DNA of 46,662 bases from Bacteroides sp. An322 (GCF_002161765.1 NZ_NFIN01000024.1:1-46662), one strand, 5' to 3'. Positions 1 to 8,044 are shown, counted from the first letter of the stretch. Numbers and translations: made by a program. The notes: generated from the letters alone by a model not told the origin.

Positions 1-93
1 CTGACCATCGATTACGAATTCCTTGCTGAAACCGCAGAAGCTATGGTACAGATTGCATTCATCCAAATCATGCTTAACAAATTTATCGAATGA
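1..93 (+). CDS. Transposase, C-terminal fragment (cut by window edge)
   Basis: The reading frame is open from the first base and stops with TGA at 91-93, giving the last 30 residues of a protein that begins outside the window. The peptide contains DYEFLAETAEAMVQ and ends IMLNKFIE, which I recognise as the usual C-terminal helix of DDE transposases of Bacteroides insertion sequences (IS4/IS5/IS1182-like). The subfamily cannot be set from 30 residues. The stop lies only about 16 bp before the apparent element end. The catalytic residues are outside the window. Confidence 0.7.
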   Translation: MTIDYEFLAETAEAMVQIAFIQIMLNKFIE

Positions 94-109
94 AATCAAA
101 ACAGCTTCT
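1..109. mobile_element. Right end of an insertion sequence
   Basis: The inferred element end is at about 109. Sequence left of it belongs to the transposase gene and a short tail. Sequence right of it (from 110) resumes an unrelated HTH gene on the other strand in frame. Read inward, the end is AGAAGCTGTTTTGATTTC, a plausible terminal inverted repeat. The other end and any target duplication are outside the window, so family and boundary (plus or minus 2 bp) are not proven. Confidence 0.6.
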
Positions 110-271
110 TAATACTTTGGCTATATTGACCAATGTATCTAGTGTCGGCTGTGTAACATTGGAGCACCATTTTGAAATAGTAGATGGATCTTTACCTAAT
201 TGTTCCGCCAACCATTTTCCTGTTCTTTTCTGCTCAACCAGAACCAGCTTTAATCTATTAACATCCTTCAT
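83..271 (-). pseudogene. Small XRE/HTH DNA-binding protein, 3' end replaced by an insertion sequence
   Basis: The gene starts at ATG 271 (MKDVNRLKLV...) and keeps a full lambda-repressor-like HTH: LAEQLGKDPSTISKWCSN is the helix-turn-helix, followed by the scaffold helix TLDTLVNIAKVL. A longer upstream frame exists (to 400) but adds residues not typical of the family. The last eight residues (RSCFDFIR) are encoded by the insertion sequence, as the junction falls at about 109/110. The natural C-terminus, usually another 8-12 residues, is lost. It may still fold and bind DNA; I call it disrupted. It lies downstream of three other minus-strand genes. Confidence 0.65.
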
Positions 272-396
272 ATATGCACTAGTAATATTTGACATTTTGC
301 AAATGTATTGAAAAATATTCAACCTCAGACATCTATAACCGATAAAATAGCAATATAGCATAAAAATTAACCTGTCATGTCTATTTTCCCAATTAC

Positions 397-1011
397 TCAT
401 TCGTCTTCTTCAAATCCTTCCGAAACATTTGCCACCAACGCTTTTCCGATTTCCAGCTGCAAGAATTTAGGCAACCGAAGCAACTTTGCCATAAGTTGGC
501 TGTAAGTGAACTCAACCTTGGTATCTAGTATCGGTTCTTCTTCGATATCCTTGTCAATCCTTTCTACGGACTCAGAGCCTTCGATGAAATCGGAATAGTC
601 CGGATTCTCTGGCCAATTTTCTATCGTACCATCATTATTGATCCTTAAACGGATATAGTCCCCGCAGTCCTCCGACTCCGGAACCAGACCGTTTGGCACA
701 TAATCGGCAATCTTACATATCGCCTTTTTGTCTTTATCGAGCAGGAAATATGTGCCGCTGTCGCATATCTTGGCCTGCAGATACAGATCCCCATATTCAG
801 GCTTCCAATTCAGTAGTTTATGCGTCTTCAAATTGATTATTCCTGACCACATACCCTTAGCAACCAGCGGATATTTGTTTTCATACAGTTCACCCATCCA
901 TGCATCCATATAGCTGCACATTTCCTCGTTATATGGGAAATATATCATAAGATAATGCGCAACCTCACTCAATTTCTTTTCCTTAATGCCAATCAAAATC
1001 TGTTTTGCCAT
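397..1011 (-). CDS. Hypothetical protein, 204 aa
   Basis: This intact minus-strand frame has an ATG start (1011) and a TAA stop at 1012 of the neighbour side only 25 bp from the next gene upstream, so the two probably share a transcript. I recognise no domain. It is soluble in appearance, with no signal peptide or membrane segment. Visible features are a Trp/Tyr-rich first half (residues 30-75), an acidic stretch around 145-170 (SVERIDKDIEEEP) and an acidic C-terminus (FEEDE). Such proteins are common as cargo on Bacteroidales mobile elements, which fits the nearby insertion sequence. Function unknown. Confidence 0.6.
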   Translation of the reverse strand: MAKQILIGIKEKKLSEVAHYLMIYFPYNEEMCSYMDAWMGELYENKYPLVAKGMWSGIINLKTHKLLNWKPEYGDLYLQAKICDSGTYFLLDKDKKAICKIADYVPNGLVPESEDCGDYIRLRINNDGTIENWPENPDYSDFIEGSESVERIDKDIEEEPILDTKVEFTYSQLMAKLLRLPKFLQLEIGKALVANVSEGFEEDE

Positions 1012-1036
1012 AATCAGTAAATATCAATAGTAACTA

Positions 1037-1639
1037 TTAATCTTCATCATCATTAAGTTCAGTCCGGTTCTTAGTTTTAAGTTCTTTTTCAAAAGTTTCC
1101 AATTCATCTTTAAGCCGTTCATGAAAAGTATCCTCACCGTCATCACCACTCATCATTCGGTCCACACGTGTTGCATAAATTTCAGCTATTCGAATTTGTT
1201 TATAAGCTTCTTTCAAGGTTTCTACCGTGCTGTCTGATAACTCCAACACATCTGCATCATTCGGATAATGGTCGTATATGCAATGACGGATTGAATATAA
1301 AACCGGAATTTGCTCATCATTGGAAGTCCCGGTCATACATAATCTGGTAGATTGAAAAATCACACCGCCATTGAAAAAACGCCCGTCAGCATATTGGGAG
1401 TCAGCTTTTACTACCTCTTCATTACTCAACAGAAATGATTCCGCTTCTTTATAAGTTGCAAACATCAAATAACCCCTATAACTATGATAGGAATGAGGTT
1501 GATCTCTCTCCTCAATAGTCCAGTAATCTTCATGCACTTTGACTGGTTTCGGCTGCAATGCTCTTGCGATATCATGCTCAATACTCCGTTCGATATCTCC
1601 TATTACGTATTCCTGGTAATCAAAATATCCTCCGCTCAT
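1037..1639 (-). CDS. Hypothetical protein with MSGGYFDYQEY N-terminus, 200 aa
   Basis: The frame begins at ATG 1639. The opening MSGGYFDYQEYVIGDI resembles the MSGGxFDYxQYxI opening I know from small proteins of Bacteroidales phages and conjugative elements; no function is assigned to that family. The middle contains a Tyr/His-rich region (HSYHSYRGYLMF). The C-terminal 70 residues are strongly charged and helical (ERLKDELETFEKELKTK) and may form a short coiled coil. It lies 25 bp upstream of the 204-residue gene and about 55 bp downstream of the ATPase gene on the same strand. Confidence 0.6.
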   Translation of the reverse strand: MSGGYFDYQEYVIGDIERSIEHDIARALQPKPVKVHEDYWTIEERDQPHSYHSYRGYLMFATYKEAESFLLSNEEVVKADSQYADGRFFNGGVIFQSTRLCMTGTSNDEQIPVLYSIRHCIYDHYPNDADVLELSDSTVETLKEAYKQIRIAEIYATRVDRMMSGDDGEDTFHERLKDELETFEKELKTKNRTELNDDED

Positions 1640-1693
1640 AATATATCATTCTGATGTTTATACAATTTATTTATCCTATACTGCTCATCCAAA

Positions 1694-3040
1694 TTACAAA
1701 AACATCGTCATATACACCGGAATATACTCTATCCCATTTTCCCTCCTGTAATCCTTGGTATAAATCAGGTATTTGTTAATTATCCGATCCGAGAATTTGG
1801 AGCAGAACTCGTCTAATGACTTATGCGTCTTGTAGCCTGATGACTTCACTTCTATTGGCGAAATCTTATGCTTATCCGGAATAACAAAGTCTATCTCGTA
1901 GTATTTCTTCCCTTCAGCGTATGGGATGGTATGATAGAACAGGTTCTTTCCCGTAGCCTTCAACATTTGGGCTATGACATTCTCATATACATATCCCATG
2001 TTGGTACTAAGCTTATCATTCAACAACTTGTCATAAATTACATTCTCTGTAATGTCGGCATCCTTGAATGCAAGTGTGACAAACAAGCCCGTATCAGACG
2101 CATACATCTTGAAATATTCTTCATTCTTTGTCAAGGCCAATCCTGCATTCGGGTCATCAGAATGATACACCACGTTCACCGTCATGGAGTCCTCCATTTC
2201 TTTCACGATATTCACAATCCTTTCCGCCCTTTCATCCGAAATAGCCTTACTTACTTGATAACGCATCGCGTTTCTGCTGAGTTGTGCCGGAATGGCATCG
2301 TATAATGCTTTGGCCCTTCCTGAATCGTCAATCTTTCCGAAATCTTCTTCATAAAGAGCGATTATGTCCCGTTTTGCCTGGTCAACGGCTGTAAAATTGT
2401 TCGTCTTGATATACGCTGAAACAGCCTGCGGCATCCCTCCTACAAGCATATACAGGCGGAAATCCCTCATGAGTTTGCGATGAACGGCGTCGCCCAAGGG
2501 CATTTTCTTTTCAAATGCAGTACGCAACAACGGAATGGTTGCAGTATCTCCAAGAGCCCATCTGAATTCTTCATAGTCCATCGGATACATGTCTACTTTT
2601 GTTTCTTCGCTCGGAACAAGGATATTGCGGCTCTTAGAACGAACCGAAATCAATGAACCAGTCTCGATATAATCGTAACGATGATCCTTTACCAGATGCT
2701 TGATGGACTGCCTCGCAAGAGGTTGCAACTGGACTTCATCAAAAATAATCACCGACTCTCTTTCATACAGTTGTACCTGATATATGAACTGCAACCTGAT
2801 AAACAGGTAATTCAAGTCTGAAATATCATTGAACAAATCGCTCACCTCTCTTGACACCTTCGAAAAATCAATCAATATGTATGACTTATACTCATGACGT
2901 GCGAATTCCTCCGCGATGGTTGATTTCCCGATACGTCTGGCACCTTGTATCAGTAATGCCGTATCTCCGTTGCGTTCAGTCTTCCACTTGAGCATTGTAT
3001 CGTAAATCTTTCGTTTGAAATAGATTACATTATCTTCCAT
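1694..3040 (-). CDS. AAA+ ATPase with DUF4143-type C-terminal domain
   Basis: This 448-residue protein belongs to the AAA_14/DUF4143 ATPases, which are abundant in Bacteroidales and have no settled function. It has a Walker A motif (QGARRIGKST, about residues 32-41), a Walker B region with SVIIFDEVQ (about 95-103) and a sensor-like stretch (YIETGSLIS, about 125-133). The C-terminal part carries the restriction-like fold hallmark EIDFVIP...ISPIEVKSSGY (about 385-407), which in this family is often called a degenerate PD-(D/E)xK nuclease. The start at 3040 fits a promoter-like box at 3060-3067. A second, divergent member lies at 20970-22163. Confidence 0.85.
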   Translation of the reverse strand: MEDNVIYFKRKIYDTMLKWKTERNGDTALLIQGARRIGKSTIAEEFARHEYKSYILIDFSKVSREVSDLFNDISDLNYLFIRLQFIYQVQLYERESVIIFDEVQLQPLARQSIKHLVKDHRYDYIETGSLISVRSKSRNILVPSEETKVDMYPMDYEEFRWALGDTATIPLLRTAFEKKMPLGDAVHRKLMRDFRLYMLVGGMPQAVSAYIKTNNFTAVDQAKRDIIALYEEDFGKIDDSGRAKALYDAIPAQLSRNAMRYQVSKAISDERAERIVNIVKEMEDSMTVNVVYHSDDPNAGLALTKNEEYFKMYASDTGLFVTLAFKDADITENVIYDKLLNDKLSTNMGYVYENVIAQMLKATGKNLFYHTIPYAEGKKYYEIDFVIPDKHKISPIEVKSSGYKTHKSLDEFCSKFSDRIINKYLIYTKDYRRENGIEYIPVYMTMFL

Positions 3041-3059
3041 TTATCTTCAAATTTATGTG

Positions 3060-3067
3060 CGAATATA
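3060..3067 (-). promoter_or_regulatory. Bacteroides-type -7 box for the ATPase gene
   Basis: On the minus strand this reads TATATTCG, one step from the Bacteroides -7 consensus TAnnTTTG. It lies 20 bp upstream of the ATG at 3040, the usual distance for a short leader. No clear TTTG -33 box is seen. Confidence 0.4.
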
Positions 3068-3168
3068 CGTTTTATAAATATCTCCACCAAATTCCAAACG
3101 CATAAAATGTCAATATCCACCAAATCTTTTCCACTCTACCAGTCAATCAGCACTAAATTCTCAAAATA

Positions 3169-3201
3169 TTTGATTGAAATGCGATTTATTTGCTAATTTT
3201 G
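3169..3201 (+). promoter_or_regulatory. Bacteroides-type promoter (TTTG, 21 bp, TAATTTTG)
   Basis: TTTG at 3169-3172 and TAATTTTG at 3194-3201 match the -33/-7 pattern with 21-bp spacing. Transcription would start near 3208. The next sizeable gene starts at 3554, so either the leader is about 345 nt long or the small frame at 3233-3367 is the first gene. Confidence 0.55.
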
Positions 3202-3232
3202 CATCGATTTAAAGACAATATAAACACTAACA

Positions 3233-3367
3233 ATGCGTAGATACAGAATGAACATATTATCAATAGCAACCGCAATTCAGAGCAATAAACGCACTGAATC
3301 TGTATCGTGTGTTCATGTTTCACGCATTGAACCTCGTATAGTAAATACTTTCCAACGAACATCATAA
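3233..3367 (+). CDS. Possible small protein, 44 aa
   Basis: The ATG at 3233 follows a good promoter (3169-3201) by about 25 nt, in the A-rich context usual for Bacteroidales starts. The frame encodes 44 residues beginning MRRYRMNILSIATAI, basic and without a recognised domain. The only evidence is position and promoter. The 3368-3553 stretch after it shows no gene, only possible leader sequence for the metallophosphoesterase. It may be a non-coding leader instead. Confidence 0.3.
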   Translation: MRRYRMNILSIATAIQSNKRTESVSCVHVSRIEPRIVNTFQRTS

Positions 3368-3553
3368 GTACACTTTGTACTTTGAATGAGAATATAAGCC
3401 GAATAGTTGGAGGGTCTTTGCAAACTTTCCAACTATTTTGTTTTATGCCCATTTGTGACAGTCGCCTTTGTGATGCTCTTCTGTCATTTCCGTCTGATGG
3501 GTTATTGGTAACTAAATTATTAACGTGCAGTGATGCACAAAAATTGAGAAAAG

Positions 3554-4132
3554 ATGAACTATAAATTTGATGGCAGCAACCTGTTCTTTACATCTGACAC
3601 ACATTTTTATCATGGGAATATCATTCGTTTCTGTAACAGACCATTCAAAAGTGTGGAAATGATGAATGAAACCATCATATCCAACTGGAATAATACAGTC
3701 GGGCAAGATGATATCGTGTTTCATTTAGGTGATTTTTGTCTTGGCGGTTCAGCAGAGTGGAATAAAATACTTGACAGATTGAACGGCAAGATATATCTGA
3801 TTATGGGCAATCACGATTTGAAAAATATACGTCAAGGGTACATTGGCAGATTTGAGCATGTAGCAATGCAGATGCACATAGAGGTAGGCAAACAGAAGAT
3901 ATATTTGAACCATTACCCTTTTCTATGTTTTGATGGCGGATATAAAGATGTGTGGCAACTGTTCGGACACGTTCACACGAGAAAGAACAACACAGGAATT
4001 GATGCTGCCCGGCTTCAATACCTCTACCCGACACAGTACGATATCGGAGTTGACAACAATAACTTTACACCGGTATCATTTGAGCAAGTTAAGAGAATAA
4101 TAACCAAACAAATTGAAAAAGGAGGACAGTAG
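3554..4132 (+). CDS. Metallophosphoesterase (calcineurin-like), 192 aa
   Basis: The five metal-ligand motifs of calcineurin-like phosphoesterases are all present in order: DTHFYH (15-20), GDFC (about 55-58), GNHD (about 76-79), the single His in LNHYPF, and GHVH (about 135-138). The enzyme should bind two metal ions and hydrolyse a phosphoester; the substrate cannot be read from sequence. It is short and soluble, with no signal peptide. It is followed after 1 bp by a second, truncated phosphoesterase gene, so the two were probably co-translated. Confidence 0.85.
   Translation: MNYKFDGSNLFFTSDTHFYHGNIIRFCNRPFKSVEMMNETIISNWNNTVGQDDIVFHLGDFCLGGSAEWNKILDRLNGKIYLIMGNHDLKNIRQGYIGRFEHVAMQMHIEVGKQKIYLNHYPFLCFDGGYKDVWQLFGHVHTRKNNTGIDAARLQYLYPTQYDIGVDNNNFTPVSFEQVKRIITKQIEKGGQ
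4121..4125 (+). promoter_or_regulatory. Strong Shine-Dalgarno (GGAGG) before the truncated phosphoesterase
   Basis: GGAGG lies 8 bp before the ATG at 4134. Strong Shine-Dalgarno sites are uncommon in Bacteroidales. It selects 4134 as the start over the in-frame ATG at 4113, which lies upstream of the site. Confidence 0.5.
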
Positions 4133-4133
4133 A

Positions 4134-4469
4134 ATGAAGATACAATATATGAGCGATCTGCATTTGGAATTCTGTGATAATAGCAGGTGGCTGAAACATA
4201 ATGAATTGCCGGTAACAGGCGATATTCTGGTACTTGCCGGAGATATATTCTATCTGAAAAACAGGATCGCACCTTTGAACAACTTTTGGAAATGGGCTTC
4301 CGCGAATTATCGTCAGGTGCTCATTGTACCCGGGAACCATGAGTATTACAATTATTGCGATGTAATGGATAATGGATTGCAATGGAATTGGATGTTCAAG
4401 AACAATATAGGATACTATCAAAATCAGGTAGTGAGGATTGATGACACCGACTTTATCATGAGGAAATGA
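4134..4469 (+). pseudogene. Metallophosphoesterase, truncated after the third motif
   Basis: The 111-residue product starts MKIQYMSDLHLEF and has the first three motifs of a calcineurin-like phosphoesterase: DLHLE (8-12), LAGDIFY (about 36-42) and GNHEYY (about 66-71). It then ends at ...TDFIMRK, where intact relatives continue for another 100 or more residues carrying the two C-terminal His ligands (the GHxH motif). Without those the metal site is incomplete, so I treat it as a 3'-deleted relic. A terminator-like hairpin follows at 4513-4540. It is unlike its neighbour at 3554 in sequence, so this is not a simple tandem duplication. Confidence 0.65.
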
Positions 4470-4512
4470 CGGCTTATAAACAACCATAACCATTTATAAC
4501 CGACCATCACAA

Positions 4513-4540
4513 AGTCGCTGATAGTCAGCGGCTTTTTCTT
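4513..4540 (+). terminator. Rho-independent terminator
   Basis: AGTCGCTGA (4513-4521) can pair with TCAGCGGCT (4525-4533) around the 3-nt loop TAG, followed by a T-rich run TTTTTCTTTTT. It fits the end of the phosphoesterase transcript. Confidence 0.6.
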
Positions 4541-4727
4541 TTTAACACATTCCAGTCGCTTTTTGGTAGCAGGAAATAATCGCCCTATTTTTGTATCGTA
4601 TTTCTACCGCGGAACATTTCGAGGGAAAGCCCCGATGTCACACCGAGGCAGTAGTTGACGTGTGTTGACACAACCACTCTCTATTGTAGCCATCATTGCG
4701 CAAACTTAAGCTACAAAGAACGGATGA

Positions 4728-4904
4728 GAGAACGTAGGCGGCAACCTAAACGAATGGTACACACCCGAAGAAATACAGGAAAAATACGGCATGACCTGTG
4801 TCACCATCCGTTCGCAAGTGTACTGCAACAATATCCCCTCAAAGAAAGAACATGGACAAATCTACTACTCAATACACGGGAGCGAACCTTCAATGACTCC
4901 ATGA
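4728..4904 (+). pseudogene. Relic of a mobile-element HTH protein (excisionase/recombinase-accessory type)
   Basis: One frame, without a start codon and closed by TGA at 4725 upstream and 4902 downstream, encodes NEWYTPEEIQEKYGMT, then IRSQVYCNNIPSKKEH and GQIYYS. This is the MerR/excisionase-like DNA-binding pattern found in accessory proteins of Bacteroidales integrative elements. The rest of the gene is missing or frameshifted. A different frame just downstream (about 4901-4985) reads RYESIVNDRYDFLDKVY and may be a further fragment. The region 4470-5738 otherwise lacks intact genes. Confidence 0.5.
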
Positions 4905-5041
4905 CAGAAAAGGCCGAAGCCATAAGATGCCGACGGTATGAATCCATTGTGAACGACCGCTACGACTTCTTGGACAAGGTTTACATTTACCTTTTTCTAT
5001 TTGCGACGCTTCCTCCGCCTTTTATAAAATATAACCTTTCG

Positions 5042-5100
5042 CAATATACTATATTGACCGCCTCAATATACAATATTCACGTCCACAATATACTATATTG
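5042..5100. repeat. Three 15-bp palindromes phased at 22 bp
   Basis: CAATATACTATATTG occurs at 5042-5056 and again at 5086-5100, with a variant CAATATACAATATTC at 5064-5078. The starts are exactly 22 bp apart, about two helical turns, so a protein bound to each would sit on one face of the DNA. The perfect copies are inverted repeats with a single central base. Possible roles are an operator for a dimeric regulator or an iteron-like binding array; no gene follows within 600 bp. Confidence 0.6.
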
Positions 5101-5167
5101 CATTTAACAATACAAAATCCCCTCTGTAAATATCAAAAATATTACCTTATTTAATTAAAAAACTTCT

Positions 5168-5375
5168 GGAAGCCCTGTCCGTGGCAAGACCAAAGCTTCT
5201 TTTTTCCTGCAAGTATCGTCTGAAGCCTCAGACAGTACTTAAAAACTTCTACAAGCATCATCTGTGCCTCGGACAGTGCTAAAAATTTTCCGCAAGTGCC
5301 GTCCGAAGCTTCGGACAGCACTCATAATTTTCCGTAGTTCCTATCGGAGATGTAGACGGAAGTTCTTATGTTTTT
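5168..5375. repeat. Degenerate tandem repeat, period 41-42 bp
   Basis: Units start near 5168, 5210, 5252, 5293 and 5334. The three central units share CAAG(T/C)(A/G)(T/C)C(G/A)TC followed by an imperfect palindrome such as GTCCGAAGCTTCGGAC (5301-5316 in the best unit) and an A/T run. Outer units are worn. The same period and palindrome-centred design recur at 8731-8985 and 12700-12800. No protein is encoded with support. Confidence 0.55.
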
Positions 5376-5385
5376 GCAGATTAAG

Positions 5386-5451
5386 CCAATATAAAAAACC
5401 AAACGCAGCTTACGCATGGGCTTGCCCATTGCCCACCACATTTTATATTGG
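5386..5451. other. Nested dyad in non-coding mobile-element DNA
   Basis: Outer arms CCAATATAAAA (5386-5396) and TTTTATATTGG (5441-5451) are perfect 11-bp complements. Inside, ATGGGC (5416-5421) and GCCCAT (5424-5429) form a second perfect stem with a 2-nt loop. The region onward to 5711 has no gene that I can support. Nested dyads of this sort occur at transfer origins and single-strand origins, but nothing here proves such a role. Confidence 0.4.
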
Positions 5452-5711
5452 GGTAGCCTAATAACCCATCTGACCTAAAGGCCGAATGGGAGTGCCAGTG
5501 CAAGCAGCAAGCTACGGCGACTCACTTTTAGATATCCTTCCGCTTGGCAATGCAAAGTAAAGGCAAGGCTGGCGAAAGTCAATCACCTTGTGCTTTCGTG
5601 GAAGCATTTGGCGTTGATGTGGAAGCCTATGGCATTCCTATTTAAGTCATAATCAGTAAAACCGTCACAATCCTCCGTGGAATTGTTACGTCCTTTTGCA
5701 GCATATACCGC

Positions 5712-5719
5712 TATTTTTG
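5712..5719 (+). promoter_or_regulatory. -7 box TATTTTTG for the redox cluster
   Basis: TATTTTTG matches TAnnTTTG and lies 19 bp before the ATG at 5739. The -33 element is unclear. Confidence 0.55.
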
Positions 5720-5738
5720 CACCCAAAGAAGAAGCGTT

Positions 5739-6800
5739 ATGAATATAGATAATAAAATAAGCAGAAGGGATTTTATCAGGACTTCCGCCCTGACAGGAGG
5801 AGCATTGTTTGTTTCCACGGCGATACCGGGGCAGGCGATGAATCTATTGCAGGAACAGAAGAACGATAACAAGTTTACCAATGATGAGTTATTGAAAGGC
5901 GTGTGCGACATCCATCTGCATTGCCGCCCGGATTCGCGGGAGCGGTCGGTGGATGAATACGGCTTTATAAAAGATGCAATGGCGGCAGGCTACCGTGCCG
6001 TGATGTTCAAGTCCAACGATTTCAGTTGCCACGACCGGGCGTACATCATCCGTCAGGCATTGCCGGGTGCGGAGTGCTTCGGCAGTTTCTGCATGAACCG
6101 GGTGCATGGCGACAGGGTGAATGTGTTTGCAGCGCAAAAGGCGGTCGAAACGAGCGGCGGGCTGTGCCGCTGCATTTGGATGCCGACTTTGGATGCCGCC
6201 TACCAATATCAAAGTGAAGGACGAAAGGAGAAAGGCATTCCGGTGCTGGACGATAACGGACAAGTCTTGCCGGAAGTGGTCAGGGTAATGGAAATATGCG
6301 CCGAGGCGGACATCATCTTTGCGACAGGACATTCCTCGCCGAAAGAGAGCATTACGCTTGTCCGCAAGGCGAAGGAAGTCGGCGTGAAACGTATTGTCGT
6401 TACCCATGCCAATTCGTATATCTGGACAATGACACCCGACCAAATCAAGCGGTGCATCGACCTTGGTGCATACATTGAATACTGTTACCTGCCTTGCCTT
6501 TGGGGAGAGGGAACGAAGATGCCCCAATACCAACGGCAAAGCATCGAAGATTTCGCTTCGTTCGTCCGCATCGATCCAACACGGAGTTTCATCTCTACGG
6601 ACTTGGGACAGGCGGTGATGCCGCGTCCCATTGAGGGCATGAGAGATTGCATCGTGAAACTGCAAGCCGTCGGAATTTCCCAAAGCGACATAGACCTGCT
6701 TGTCCGTCGCAATCCGGTATGGCTGATAGGTTGGATAAATAAAAAAAGAATATGGACAGACGGGATTTTATCAAAAGCGGACTTCTTGCCGCAGCCGTAG
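5739..6800 (+). CDS. Tat-exported amidohydrolase-like protein (DUF6282 type)
   Basis: The 353-residue protein begins with a twin-arginine signal (SRRDFIRTS, 8-16, then a hydrophobic stretch ending near AIPGQA at 33), so it should be exported folded to the periplasm. The mature part opens with DIHLHCRPD (57-65), the metal-binding HxH strand of the amidohydrolase superfamily. Later metal-ligand candidates are His in ATGHSS and VTHANS and Asp in STDLGQ. The sequence matches my memory of DUF6282 proteins, whose substrate is unknown. It overlaps the following reductase gene by 49 bp in another frame, which implies a tightly linked operon. GC-rich codon use differs from the flanking DNA. Confidence 0.75.
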   Translation: MNIDNKISRRDFIRTSALTGGALFVSTAIPGQAMNLLQEQKNDNKFTNDELLKGVCDIHLHCRPDSRERSVDEYGFIKDAMAAGYRAVMFKSNDFSCHDRAYIIRQALPGAECFGSFCMNRVHGDRVNVFAAQKAVETSGGLCRCIWMPTLDAAYQYQSEGRKEKGIPVLDDNGQVLPEVVRVMEICAEADIIFATGHSSPKESITLVRKAKEVGVKRIVVTHANSYIWTMTPDQIKRCIDLGAYIEYCYLPCLWGEGTKMPQYQRQSIEDFASFVRIDPTRSFISTDLGQAVMPRPIEGMRDCIVKLQAVGISQSDIDLLVRRNPVWLIGWINKKRIWTDGILSKADFLPQP

Positions 6801-8041
6801 GAGCCATGAACGGCCCGAAAGCCATTGCGCAGGAAGCCGAGAAGCAGGCGGTGCGGGAACAGCTTGTCAAGGATATTCTGAATTACAATCCGCAGATGCA
6901 ATACCGCCCGATGGGGCGCACGGGCGTGAACGTGTCGGCGTTGGGCTTCGGCATGTTGCGCCTGCCGATGAAGGACGGGCACGTGGATTTCGACCGGACC
7001 ACGCCGATGGTGCGCCGTGCCATCGAGGGCGGGGTGAACTACATCGACACGGGGCGTGTCTATCTCGGCGGAGAAAGCGAACAGGCGGTAGGCAAAGCCC
7101 TTGCAGGAGGCTGGCGCGACCGGGTGTATGTCACGTCCAAGATGCCGTGGTGGGAGATGCGGTCAGCGGACGACTTTGAGAAGTTCTTTGACCAGTCACG
7201 CCGCGCCATCGGCACGGATGTCATCGACTTCTACCACATCCACATGATTATGCACCGTGCGTGGAAGGACTACGTGCTGCCCTACAAGCTCATCGAGAAG
7301 ATGGAGCGGCTGAAAGCGCAGGGCAAAATCCGCTTCATGGGCTTCTCTTTCCACGACAGCCTGCAACTCTTCAAGCGGGTGGTGGAATATACCCCTGCAT
7401 GGGACTTCTGCCTCATCCAGCACAACTACTTGGACTACGAATACGAGGCGGGTGTGCTCGGCCCGAAATATGCCGCCGCCAACGGCATGGGACTGGCGGT
7501 GATGAAGCCCGTCCGCACGGGATTCCTTGCCAACCTGCCGCAGACGATGCGTGACGCGCTTGCCTCCACGGGCATCCGCAAGCCCGACACGGAGTGGGCG
7601 TTGAACTACCTGTGGGACATTCCCGAAGTCAGCGTGGCGGTGAGCGGCATGGGAAGTATGGAAGATGTAGAGGAAAATCTGAAATACGCCGCCAAAGCCC
7701 GTCCCAACATGCTCACCCCTGCCGAGCGCGAGGCGTTGGGAGCTGCCATCTATGCCTACCGCCACGCGCCGGGACACATCGACTGCACGGGCTGCTATCA
7801 GTGCATCCCCTGCCCGCACAATGTCGCAATCGGCTACATCTTCGCCTACGTGTACAACAACTATATCCTGCACCGGAACAAGGAGCGGGCAATGGCGGAC
7901 TATACCGTTTCGATGTCGCCCGTCCAGCGTGGCGACCCGGCATCTTCGTGCGTCGCCTGCGGCGAATGCCTGGCGAAATGCCCGCAGCATTTGGATATTC
8001 CCACTCTGCTGGCAAGGGTGAAGGAAACAATGGGAAAATAA
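6752..8041 (+). CDS. Aldo/keto reductase with ferredoxin-like C-terminal domain, Tat signal
   Basis: The 429-residue protein starts MDRRDFIKSG, a Tat signal with a short hydrophobic stretch to about residue 27. The aldo/keto reductase barrel follows, with the tetrad residues D99, Y104, K130 and H164 visible (YIDTGRVY, VTSKM, FYHIH). After about residue 340 comes an iron-sulphur part: C345, C348, C351 and C354 in CTGCYQCIPCP, and C400, C403, C406 and C410 in CVACGECLAKCP. This could hold one or two 4Fe-4S clusters, suggesting electrons move between clusters and the NADP-like site or a partner. Substrate unknown. The start inside the previous gene is supported by the signal peptide. Confidence 0.85.
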   Translation: MDRRDFIKSGLLAAAVGAMNGPKAIAQEAEKQAVREQLVKDILNYNPQMQYRPMGRTGVNVSALGFGMLRLPMKDGHVDFDRTTPMVRRAIEGGVNYIDTGRVYLGGESEQAVGKALAGGWRDRVYVTSKMPWWEMRSADDFEKFFDQSRRAIGTDVIDFYHIHMIMHRAWKDYVLPYKLIEKMERLKAQGKIRFMGFSFHDSLQLFKRVVEYTPAWDFCLIQHNYLDYEYEAGVLGPKYAAANGMGLAVMKPVRTGFLANLPQTMRDALASTGIRKPDTEWALNYLWDIPEVSVAVSGMGSMEDVEENLKYAAKARPNMLTPAEREALGAAIYAYRHAPGHIDCTGCYQCIPCPHNVAIGYIFAYVYNNYILHRNKERAMADYTVSMSPVQRGDPASSCVACGECLAKCPQHLDIPTLLARVKETMGK

Positions 8042-8044
8042 TCC

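Noticed and set aside
3186..3452. 88-codon minus-strand frame between the ATPase and phosphoesterase genes
   Set aside because: Low-complexity, no domain, and it overlaps a plus-strand promoter and leader.
5264..5461. 65-codon frame with a basic, Cys-rich product
   Set aside because: It runs through the 42-bp repeats and the nested dyad and lacks a promoter; I treat it as non-coding.
5889..6683. 264-codon minus-strand frame opposite the Tat amidohydrolase
   Set aside because: No motif, and the plus-strand protein has a signal peptide and metal site.
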